DNA of 9,120 nt from Scalindua sp964437425 (GTDB lineage: Bacteria > Planctomycetota > Brocadiia > Brocadiales > Scalinduaceae). How positions within the stretch are numbered: position 1 is the stretch's first letter; the number at the start of each line of letters is the position of its first letter. This document shows positions 1 to 5,626 of this stretch, piece after piece. Below the pieces are notes generated by a model. That model was given only the letters and a program-made list of their open reading frames with translations, did not search any database and was not told where the DNA came from. The stretch spans positions 1-9,120 of the forward strand of contig CAYTGO010000093.1 of NCBI GenBank assembly GCA_964437425.1. The letters are read 5' to 3'. Position numbers and translations under genes: made by a program.

Positions 1-18
1 GGTCACAGGAGTTTATTA

Positions 19-609
19 GTGAAAAAGTTAAAGTATTTGTGTCTGTTTTTGTTTATTTATCTTGTCGCCTTTTTTCCCAAAATATCTGAGGGATCAGAAA
101 TAGATTTTGGATGGAGCGTTCCTGAATATTTTGCAGACAATAAGGGCACAGAAAATGAAAAGAAATTTCTAATTTGGGTATTCTCAATAAAAAATACTGT
201 AGATAAGGCGATTTCGGTATCAGTGTCGACTATGTTGTCGACTGACACAGATAAATATTATGAAGCCAAATTCATTCCGGAAATTGTAGAAAAGGTTTCT
301 GAAGATGGGGAGAAGTATTTAAGCTCTGATAAAATGAAAGGAGAATATGGTCCGGGAGTTACCAGAAAGTGTGTTGCCGTCTTTGAAGATATTGATCCCT
401 ATGCACAGAAAATAAATATCTTTATGACTGGATTGTCACATTTTTTCTTTTGGAGATCGAGAACGTCAGAATATTCCTATAAAATTACTTACAAAAGATC
501 AGGAAGCAAATGGAGATTGGTAGATCATGGTTTCTCAAAAGACCGCTCGCACATAAACTATGTTGACAAGTTCAAGGGTACCCAGCCGGATATTAATTAC
601 TGGCCCTGA
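19..609 (+). CDS. Exported hypothetical protein, probable beta-rich domain
   Basis: The function is not recognised. The 196-residue protein begins at GTG 19, preceded by AGGAG at 7-11 with a seven-base spacing, which supports this start. The N-terminus has three lysines among the first five residues, then a strongly hydrophobic stretch (about residues 6-19), then a polar region (ISEGSE), as in a Sec signal peptide. No lipobox cysteine is seen. The mature part alternates hydrophobic and polar residues (around 48-70 and 110-165) and is rich in Trp, Tyr and Phe, suggesting a beta-sandwich domain in the periplasm or envelope. A patch near residues 113-140 (Arg-Lys-Cys-Val-Ala, then Asp-Ile-Asp-Pro and a Gly-Leu-Ser) looks like a conserved core. 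The gene ends inside the 3' end of the opposing HU gene. Any upstream operon partners lie outside the window. I am confident that it is a gene and have no functional call. Confidence 0.8.
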   Translation: MKKLKYLCLFLFIYLVAFFPKISEGSEIDFGWSVPEYFADNKGTENEKKFLIWVFSIKNTVDKAISVSVSTMLSTDTDKYYEAKFIPEIVEKVSEDGEKYLSSDKMKGEYGPGVTRKCVAVFEDIDPYAQKINIFMTGLSHFFFWRSRTSEYSYKITYKRSGSKWRLVDHGFSKDRSHINYVDKFKGTQPDINYWP

Positions 610-944
610 GGAGGAATATCACTGCTGACATCTGTTTCTGTTGGTGTATCTTGCGGGGAATCATTTTGAACCTTCTCTTTTAGAAGTCTTCCTGATTTGA
701 ATCTTACAACTCTTTTTGGAGGTACGTCTACAGTAGTACCGGTTTTGGGGTTTCTTCCAATCCTGGATCCTCTTTCAACAGTAGTGAGAATTCCAAAATC
801 CCTGAATTCTAGTCGATTGCCTTTTACAAGCTCCTCAGTGCATAATTCGAGGAAAAGCTGAATTGTCTGTTTGGTAACTATTTGTGGGCTTCCTAATTTC
901 TGAGAGATTGCCTCAGCTAGTTCTCTTTTTGTTATTGTGGCCAT
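597..944 (-). CDS. HU/IHF-family nucleoid DNA-binding protein
   Basis: This 115-residue histone-like protein binds and bends DNA as a dimer in the nucleoid. Residues 1-45 match the two-helix dimerisation part (start MATITKRELAEAI). Residues 46-90 match the beta saddle and arm: an FRDFG turn, then RNPKTG at 64-69 with the intercalating proline at 66, then FKSGR at 82-86. The RIGRNPKTG arm and VVRFKSGR read more like IHF than classical HU, but the subfamily cannot be settled by eye. A tail of about 23 residues (93-115), rich in Ser, Thr, Pro, Asp and Gln, extends beyond the usual 90-100 residues and is probably disordered. ATG 944 has GGAG nine bases upstream and a consensus promoter further up. 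It converges on the exported orphan with a 13-bp overlap and diverges from holA. Confidence 0.95.
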   Translation of the reverse strand: MATITKRELAEAISQKLGSPQIVTKQTIQLFLELCTEELVKGNRLEFRDFGILTTVERGSRIGRNPKTGTTVDVPPKRVVRFKSGRLLKEKVQNDSPQDTPTETDVSSDIPPQGQ

Positions 945-1019
945 ATTCGATTACTCCAAAAACAATTATAATTCTCCAAATCCTAAGTTACATTAAGTAC
1001 AGGCATCAAATTGCAGCTG

Positions 1020-1047
1020 ATTATACACATAAGTTTAATTATGTCAA
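1020..1047 (-). promoter_or_regulatory. Consensus sigma70 promoter of the HU/IHF gene
   Basis: Read on the minus strand, TTGACA (1047-1042) and TATAAT (1025-1020) are both perfect hexamers separated by 16 bases. Transcription would start near 1013, giving a leader of about 70 bases before ATG 944. The leader contains two copies of TTTGGAG; the one nearer the gene is the ribosome binding site. A strong constitutive promoter fits an abundant nucleoid protein. The start site itself is inferred. Confidence 0.8.
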
Positions 1048-1087
1048 CATCTTTGAGGAAAAAAGCAGATTTTTTTTTGAGTATTTA

Positions 1088-1099
1088 AAAAGTACTTTT
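1088..1099. promoter_or_regulatory. 12-bp perfect palindrome upstream of holA
   Basis: AAAAGTACTTTT is a perfect palindrome about 40 bp before the holA start, in the divergent HU-holA region. An AT-rich CATAAT/TATAAG stretch follows at 1112-1123 and could be a -10 for holA, but no good -35 is visible. The palindrome could be an operator, or simply chance in AT-rich DNA. Confidence 0.3.
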
Positions 1100-1139
1100 A
1101 TTTTACATTTACATAATATAAGTTTCTCCGGCTGTCGAC

Positions 1140-2306
1140 ATGAAAATTACGGACTTTTTACACAAGTATAGTAAGGCAAATAACTTACCTGTCTACATAT
1201 TGAGCGGTAGTGAATATTTTCTAAAAAAACAGGTATTAACAGGTATAAAAAAACAGTTTTATCTTGAAGGTGGAGTTAAAGAAGGTTTGATCGAGTTTAA
1301 TGGTAAAGACACGGGAAGTAATCTTAGCGTTAGCTCCACTGAAGGTAGCGCAAAACAAAGTGTTAAGGTTTCTGCTTTATTAAATGATATTTTTGATGAA
1401 GTGAGAACTGCTCCAATGTTTGGAAAACATAAGTTGATAGTAGTTGAGAATGCTGATGGTCTCCTGGTTAAGTACCAGGAAAGAATTTCAGAATACATTA
1501 AGAATCCTTTTGGTACTAACTGCATGATATTAGAAGTGTTATCCTTAGATAAGAGGACAAAATTAGCAAAGGCGATGGGTGGCAAACAAGGCGTCCTTGT
1601 TGAATGTGATAAACTTTTTGATCGTCCTGCACCGTGGGAAACAAAGAAACCGGAATATGACAGTGAATTAACAAAATGGATTGTTATGCATGCCAGGAAT
1701 TATAACAAGTCAATGAATCTTAAATCTGCATTTTGTCTTCTGGAAAGAACAGGAAACAGTCTGGCAATTATTGATCGGCAACTGGATGCACTGTCAATTT
1801 TTGTCGGTGATAGGAGTGAAATTTCCATAGAAGATATTCAAATGTTTTCAGGGGCAAGTCATAGAGAGAAGCTTTTTAATTTGCTTGATGCAATTGGTAT
1901 GAAAGATACTATCTCTGCTGTAAAGATGGCAGAGAATATTTTCAACACTGGTATGGAAAACGAACGTAAAGCTATCACTTTCGATCCAAGATCAATTGCT
2001 ATAACGATTGTGATCTCATCACATAAAAGAATGAAGGACTTGTGGAAGATTATCAAGGTTTTGAACAAGGGTGGAAGTAAAGAAGAGATTTTGGAAAAAC
2101 GGTATGCTCCAAGACCATTTGTTGACAAAATGATAAAGCAAGCTCGGAATTTCAAAGAGGAAGAGATGCCTGGAAAATGGAAGTATATGCTTGAGGCCGA
2201 CTTGTTATGTAAAACAAGTCGGTTATCACCAACTCTCATAATAGAACAACTGATAACTAAGTTATGTATGTGGCCGAGAGCAGAAGGGAACGGTTCAACA
2301 TCTTAA
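1140..2306 (+). CDS. holA: DNA polymerase III subunit delta (clamp loader)
   Basis: The delta subunit of the replicative clamp loader opens the beta sliding clamp so it can be placed on primed DNA. The 388-residue protein shows the family pattern in order. PVYILSGSEYFL (17-28) is the degenerate P-loop-like start of domain I. TAPMFGKHKLIVVENAD (90-106) and the LDKRTKLAKAM block (136-146) follow. The middle helical domain has SLAIIDRQLDALS (207-219). The C-terminal domain ends with SPTLIIEQLITKLC (363-376). Length is slightly above the usual 330-350, partly from a Ser-rich insert at about 55-78. The ATG at 1140 gives a good N-terminal match, but no convincing Shine-Dalgarno precedes it, so initiation may be weak, which would suit a low-copy replication protein. 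It is divergent from the HU gene and followed by a hairpin-rich gap. Confidence 0.93.
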   Translation: MKITDFLHKYSKANNLPVYILSGSEYFLKKQVLTGIKKQFYLEGGVKEGLIEFNGKDTGSNLSVSSTEGSAKQSVKVSALLNDIFDEVRTAPMFGKHKLIVVENADGLLVKYQERISEYIKNPFGTNCMILEVLSLDKRTKLAKAMGGKQGVLVECDKLFDRPAPWETKKPEYDSELTKWIVMHARNYNKSMNLKSAFCLLERTGNSLAIIDRQLDALSIFVGDRSEISIEDIQMFSGASHREKLFNLLDAIGMKDTISAVKMAENIFNTGMENERKAITFDPRSIAITIVISSHKRMKDLWKIIKVLNKGGSKEEILEKRYAPRPFVDKMIKQARNFKEEEMPGKWKYMLEADLLCKTSRLSPTLIIEQLITKLCMWPRAEGNGSTS

Positions 2307-2385
2307 GTGGTGTCTGTTGGCATGGCCTTCTATTAAAGCGTTTTCAATAAGTGGCAAATTTATTTTAATTTTTATGAGCCTTGAT

Positions 2386-2404
2386 TGAGTCAATAAAAGA
2401 CTCA
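2386..2404 (+). repeat. Inverted repeat 1 in holA-dksA-like gap
   Basis: TGAGTC (2386-2391) and GACTCA (2399-2404) form perfect 6-bp arms around a seven-base A-rich loop. An alternative pairing, ATGAG (2374-2378) with CTCAT (2401-2405), would compete with it. No T-run follows, so it is not a standard intrinsic terminator. It is the first of three hairpins in this gap. Confidence 0.45.
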
Positions 2405-2414
2405 TTAATGGGTA

Positions 2415-2447
2415 ACAATTAATATCAATTTTTGATACAATAATTGT
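2415..2447 (+). repeat. Inverted repeat 2, nested AT-rich hairpin
   Basis: The outer arms ACAATTA (2415-2421) and TAATTGT (2441-2447) enclose inner arms TATCAA (2423-2428) and TTGATA (2432-2437) around a TTT loop. Between the arms is a one-base versus three-base bulge, giving 13 pairs in total. The 3' arm overlaps TACAAT (2436-2441), a possible -10, with GTAACA (2412-2417) 18 bases upstream as a weak -35. It could therefore be an operator over a promoter for the downstream regulator. Confidence 0.5.
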
Positions 2448-2458
2448 GGGTAAGAACC

Positions 2459-2508
2459 GCAGTGGTCAGGAAATATATGTCGTTGATATATTTCCCGCAT
2501 TCGACTGC
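2459..2508 (+). repeat. Inverted repeat 3, long stem upstream of the DksA-like gene
   Basis: GGAAATATAT (2469-2478) and ATATATTTCC (2486-2495) are perfect 10-bp arms with a seven-base loop. Outside them GCAGT (2459-2463) pairs with ACTGC (2504-2508), separated by internal loops of five and eight bases. The structure ends 41 bases before the DksA-like ATG and is followed by AATATATTATG rather than a T-run, so it looks like a leader structure or binding site more than a terminator. Confidence 0.6.
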
Positions 2509-2549
2509 AGAATATATTATGAAAAACAGACAAAGGGTTGGAGGTTACC

Positions 2550-2897
2550 ATGAAGAAGTATGATCAAATTCGCAGGAAGCTCATTGATAGGCGAGATGAG
2601 ATAAAGGGACGTATAAATAAGGTTGATCAAGATATACTGCATACCAATGGCGCTCCAAACCCTGATTCCGGAGAACAGGCAGTAGAGCGAGAAAATGACG
2701 ATGTGCTTGAGGCCTTGGGTGGTCTTGCACGTTCAGAATTAGAGAAAATCAATTCAGCACTCGAACGCATTGAACGGAACGAATATGGATGCTGTACGTT
2801 ATGTAAAAAGGCTATAGCTGCAGAAAGACTCAAAGCGATTCCTTTTGCAGATCGGTGTATTAATTGTGCGGATAAGGATATTGACGATATAGATTAA
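2550..2897 (+). CDS. DksA/TraR-type C4 zinc-finger regulator
   Basis: This is a 115-residue member of the DksA/TraR family, whose members enter the RNA polymerase secondary channel and tune transcription, often with ppGpp in stringent and stress responses. Residues 1-75 form two charged helices expected to make the coiled coil. The turn PDSGEQA (38-44) stands where DksA has its acidic DxxDxA tip, so here the second Asp is Glu42. The zinc ligands are C82, C85, C103 and C106, within the family pattern YG-x-C-xx-C...RLKAIPFADRCINC. The protein is shorter than DksA proper (about 150) and longer than TraR (about 73). ATG 2550 is chosen over an in-frame TTG at 2538 because GGAGG at 2540-2544 lies five bases before it and would overlap the earlier start. 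It follows a gap with three hairpins. Confidence 0.9.
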   Translation: MKKYDQIRRKLIDRRDEIKGRINKVDQDILHTNGAPNPDSGEQAVERENDDVLEALGGLARSELEKINSALERIERNEYGCCTLCKKAIAAERLKAIPFADRCINCADKDIDDID

Positions 2898-2901
2898 CAA
2901 C

Positions 2902-2953
2902 CCTGACTCTTTATTCTAATATCAGTTCAGATTACCTTACTCAGGGAATTTTT
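2902..2953 (+). terminator. Possible weak terminator after the DksA-like gene
   Basis: CCCTGA (2902-2907) pairs with TCAGGG (2941-2946), followed by AATTTTTG. The arms are only six pairs and the loop is over 30 bases, so this is a poor intrinsic terminator. It is listed because it lies directly after the stop codon and ends in a T-run. Confidence 0.3.
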
Positions 2954-2955
2954 GT

Positions 2956-2977
2956 GGGTCTGTCATTTGGAAGACCC
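2956..2977 (+). promoter_or_regulatory. Hairpin just upstream of pgm ribosome binding site
   Basis: GGGTCT (2956-2961) and AGACCC (2972-2977) are perfect arms. With one G-A mismatch the stem continues by a wobble and a C-G pair to an ATTT loop. It ends seven bases before the AAAGG (2984-2988) that serves the pgm ATG at 2994, and no T-run follows. This placement suggests an mRNA leader structure affecting translation or stability, or a processing site, rather than a terminator. Confidence 0.5.
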
Positions 2978-2993
2978 TTAACGAAAGGTTATT

Positions 2994-4646
2994 ATGAACG
3001 CACTTAAACTTGCAGGTAAAAAGGCTCCACGTGAGCTTCTCACAAATATACCTCGACTCCTTTCTGCTTACTATACAAATAAACCAGATATCGAAAATTC
3101 ACATAATCTAGTCTCATTCGGTACATCCGGACATCGAGGCTCTTCATTTAAAAACTCTTTTAATGAGGACCATGTCCTTGCTATTTGCCAGTCTATATCC
3201 GAACTGAGGAAATCCGGTAATATTACGGGGCCGCTTTATGTTGGCAAGGATACCCATGCACTGTCTGAGGCCGCGTTTTTCACGGCTGTTGAAGTTTTTG
3301 CTGCAAATGACATAAATATTATGATACAGACAGGTTCAGGCTATACTCCAACACCTGTTATTTCTCACGCAATCTTAACATATAATCAAAACAGAACATC
3401 AGGGCTTGCGGATGGAGTGATCATCACTCCGTCTCACAACCCACCCGATGACGGAGGTTTCAAATACAACCCACCAACAGGCGGACCAGCTGACACAGAA
3501 ACTACTAATATTATACAGGACCGTGCTAACGAAATACTTATGCAAGGCTTGAAGGATGTAAAGCGTGTGCCTGTTGAACGTGCGCTGAATACCAATACAA
3601 CACACGAATATGATTATATGGAGCCATACATAAAGGATCTCGAAAATATCATCGATATGAAGGCTATTGCATCTGCAGGGCTCAGGATCGGTGTGGATCC
3701 CATGGGGGGGGCAGGCGTGGACTACTGGGAACCCATCGCCGAAAGATACGGATTAGATATAGAAGTAGTAAACAAATATGTAGATCCTACATTTTCGTTT
3801 ATGGCGGTTGACAGGGATGGAAAAATCCGTATGGATTGTTCATCGCCATATGCTATGGCCGGACTCATCGAACTTAAGGATGAGTTCGACATTGCCTTTG
3901 GAAATGACCCTGATTATGACCGTCACGGTATTGTTACCAAAAGTACCGGTCTCCTAAACCCGAACCACTACCTTGCAGTGGTAGTCTGGTATCTTTTTCA
4001 AAACCGTCCTGATTGGCCAAAAGATGCGGCTGTTGGTAAAACACTTGTTTCAAGCTCTATGATCGATCGTGTCGCCGCACACATGGGGCGTAGGCTCAAC
4101 GAGGTGCCTGTTGGCTTTAAGTGGTTTGTAGGCGGCCTTATTGACGGCTCGTGCGGTTTTGGTGGAGAGGAGAGCGCTGGAGCATCATTTTTGAGGAAGC
4201 AGGGAACGGTATGGACAACTGACAAGGATGGAATCATTCTCGATCTACTGGCTGCTGAGATAACGGCAACTACTCAGCAAGACCCCGGGGAGCATTATAA
4301 GGAATTACAAAATCAATTTGGCGATCCTGTTTACGAACGCATTGACGCTCCCGCGAGTCGTGAGCAGAAGGCAGTATTAGGAAAACTAACCTCCGATATG
4401 GTTGAAGCAGAAGTGTTAGCGGGAGAAAGCATTGTTGCCAAACTCACTAATGCGCCAGGTAATAACGCGGCGATAGGGGGATTGAAGGTGGTTACTGAAA
4501 ATGGATGGTTCGCTGCCAGACCATCAGGTACTGAAGATATTTACAAAATATATGCCGAAAGTTTCAATGGTTTGGAACACCTCAGGAAGATTCAGGAAGA
4601 GGCTCAGGCCATAGTAACTGCCGCGCTTAAAACAGCAGGTTTATAA
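2994..4646 (+). CDS. pgm: Phosphoglucomutase (alpha-D-glucose-specific)
   Basis: This cytoplasmic enzyme interconverts glucose 1-phosphate and glucose 6-phosphate, linking glycolysis to glycogen and nucleotide-sugar synthesis. The 550-residue protein aligns closely, from memory, with E. coli Pgm (546). Visible sites are FGTSGHRGS (42-50), the active-site loop TPSHNPP (145-151) with phosphoserine Ser147, and DPDYDR (305-310) whose aspartates 305, 307 and 309 bind Mg2+. Also present are the sugar-binding GEESAG (391-396) and the phosphate-binding ARPSGTE (508-514). All four domains are present and complete, and I see no frameshift. The E. coli-like blocks (LADGVIITPSHNPP, DRHGIVT) separate it from phosphomannomutase and GlmM. 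ATG 2994 has AAAGG five bases upstream. A universal stress protein follows after 93 bp in the same direction. Confidence 0.97.
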   Translation: MNALKLAGKKAPRELLTNIPRLLSAYYTNKPDIENSHNLVSFGTSGHRGSSFKNSFNEDHVLAICQSISELRKSGNITGPLYVGKDTHALSEAAFFTAVEVFAANDINIMIQTGSGYTPTPVISHAILTYNQNRTSGLADGVIITPSHNPPDDGGFKYNPPTGGPADTETTNIIQDRANEILMQGLKDVKRVPVERALNTNTTHEYDYMEPYIKDLENIIDMKAIASAGLRIGVDPMGGAGVDYWEPIAERYGLDIEVVNKYVDPTFSFMAVDRDGKIRMDCSSPYAMAGLIELKDEFDIAFGNDPDYDRHGIVTKSTGLLNPNHYLAVVVWYLFQNRPDWPKDAAVGKTLVSSSMIDRVAAHMGRRLNEVPVGFKWFVGGLIDGSCGFGGEESAGASFLRKQGTVWTTDKDGIILDLLAAEITATTQQDPGEHYKELQNQFGDPVYERIDAPASREQKAVLGKLTSDMVEAEVLAGESIVAKLTNAPGNNAAIGGLKVVTENGWFAARPSGTEDIYKIYAESFNGLEHLRKIQEEAQAIVTAALKTAGL

Positions 4647-4658
4647 AATACATTTCAG

Positions 4659-4686
4659 TAGACAAAGGACGTAATAGTTTTGTCTA
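4659..4686 (+). repeat. 8-bp inverted repeat between pgm and usp
   Basis: TAGACAAA (4659-4666) and TTTGTCTA (4679-4686) are perfect 8-bp arms around a 12-base loop, 12 bases after the pgm stop. TTTTGTCT recurs about 27 bases downstream (near 4704-4711), giving a direct repeat as well. There is no long T-run after the stem, so terminator activity is doubtful. It could be an mRNA-end structure or a regulator site ahead of the stress gene. Confidence 0.45.
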
Positions 4687-4739
4687 AGATCAGAAATATT
4701 ATATTTTGTCTCAGGTAGAACATTTGAGGAGAAAAAGCT

Positions 4740-5198
4740 ATGAAACATATTCTTGTGACAACTGATTTTTCAGAAGCATCTGAGTCTGCATTTGATTATG
4801 CGAAAGAACAACTCAAACTGGCTGAAAAAGAGAAGAATAAAATTACCCTTTTGAAAGTGATTTCTGCCGTGCCACCGGCAAGCATTAATTTTGAGTATGG
4901 ATTAGCGCTTCCTGATAAAAAAGGGATGCTGGAGAAAGTATACAGTCATGCTTTAGATCAAATTCAGGAAATAGCAGAAAAACAATTTGCCGGTTTGCCG
5001 GTTGAGACGGCTGTCGTTAAGCCGAAGAAAGCTGTTTATCAGGAGATTATTAATTTTGCAGAAGCAAATAATGTGAGCCTGATTGTGATGTCAACTCATG
5101 GGAGAACTGGAGCGAAGCACTTTCTTTTAGGAAGTGTAGCTGAACGGGTGATACGTCGCTCTCCGTGTCCAGTCATGATTATTCCGGTAAGACTATAA
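4740..5198 (+). CDS. Universal stress protein (UspA family)
   Basis: This is a 152-residue single-domain universal stress protein, a cytoplasmic Rossmann-like fold that usually acts as a dimer and is induced in starvation, oxidant or growth-arrest conditions. The start MKHILVTTDFSEASESAFDYA is the typical first strand with Asp9 and first helix. The C-terminal core is VSLIVMSTHGRTGAKHFLLGSVAERVIRRSPCPVMIIP (112-149, given here in pieces as motif landmarks). Against the ATP-binding signature G-2x-G-9x-G(S/T), Gly121 and Gly131-Ser132 are kept, while the first glycine is Ser118. ATP binding is therefore plausible but not assured. GAGGAG at 4726-4731 lies eight bases before ATG 4740. It follows pgm on the same strand, separated by an inverted repeat, and ends 14 bp from the opposing 96-residue orphan. 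Confidence 0.95.
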   Translation: MKHILVTTDFSEASESAFDYAKEQLKLAEKEKNKITLLKVISAVPPASINFEYGLALPDKKGMLEKVYSHALDQIQEIAEKQFAGLPVETAVVKPKKAVYQEIINFAEANNVSLIVMSTHGRTGAKHFLLGSVAERVIRRSPCPVMIIPVRL

Positions 5199-5212
5199 AA
5201 GAAAAAGATTGC

Positions 5213-5503
5213 TCAGATACTTTCAATCAGGAGGTTGTACTTATTGTCTCTAGTCTCGATGCTGATTTTATACTTCATTCCAACTTCCAGAAATTCCTGT
5301 ATACCTGTGGTTATTTCATTACCGCTTAAGACTCTCTTATTTCCTTTGTCAGCAACACGGTCGTCAATGTGGCTTGCGTCTGTAACGTCGTCATCATACG
5401 TATGACTTGGATGGTCCTTTTTCTCTTCGTATAGTCCGCACTGTCTTAACGAGCTTGAATTATCATGTGTATGGTACCAATGCCCCTCATAAATAGTTTC
5501 CAT
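5213..5503 (-). CDS. Hypothetical His/Asp-rich small protein
   Basis: The function is not recognised. The 96-residue protein has no signal peptide or membrane segment. Residues 1-55 are very polar, with histidines at 8, 11, 13, 31, 34 and 45 and an acidic run DDD at 37-39, a composition able to bind metal ions, though no known motif is present. Residues 60-96 (from SGNEITTGIQEFLEVG onward) look like a small folded alpha-beta unit ending in strand-like KYNLLIESI. ATG 5503 is supported by AAGGAG eight bases upstream and by a consensus -10 promoter at 5551-5556. These signals make a real gene likely despite the lack of homology. It converges on usp with a 14-bp gap and lies downstream of the ZIP/cNBD gene on the same strand. 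Confidence 0.75.
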   Translation of the reverse strand: METIYEGHWYHTHDNSSSLRQCGLYEEKKDHPSHTYDDDVTDASHIDDRVADKGNKRVLSGNEITTGIQEFLEVGMKYKISIETRDNKYNLLIESI

Positions 5504-5550
5504 TTTGTCCTCTCCTTTCTATTTATCGTTTTAGTCTGATCACGATGTTC

Positions 5551-5581
5551 ATTATATTCTTTTAATTATAAAACGCAACAA
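5551..5581 (-). promoter_or_regulatory. Promoter of the 96-residue orphan
   Basis: On the minus strand there is a perfect -10, TATAAT (5556-5551). Possible -35 hexamers are TTGTTG (5581-5576, 19-base spacer) or TTGCGT (5578-5573, 16-base spacer). Transcription would begin near 5544, about 40 bases before ATG 5503. This suggests the orphan can be transcribed independently of the ZIP/cNBD gene. Confidence 0.55.
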
Positions 5582-5586
5582 GTTAG

Positions 5587-5599
5587 CTCGCTCTGCGAG
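5587..5599 (-). terminator. Small hairpin after the ZIP/cNBD gene
   Basis: CTCGC and GCGAG are perfect 5-bp GC-rich arms with a three-base loop, 28 bases beyond the stop of the ZIP/cNBD gene. On the minus strand the next bases are not a T-run; a TTTT comes 14 bases later. It is a weak terminator candidate placed between this gene and the next promoter. Confidence 0.35.
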
Positions 5600-5626
5600 A
5601 AAATCAAATAGCTGAACTTAATTCTG

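Noticed and set aside
884..1171. 95-codon plus-strand open frame over the HU start and the divergent promoter.
   Set aside because: It overlaps the HU gene, the consensus promoter and the holA start, has no ribosome site and has no protein-like composition.
2307..2385. Search for a holA terminator right after its stop codon.
   Set aside because: The stretch is AT-rich with T-runs but has no stable GC stem before them; nothing supportable was found.
2538..2549. TTG start extending the DksA-like protein by four residues.
   Set aside because: The GGAGG ribosome site overlaps this TTG and is correctly spaced for ATG 2550.
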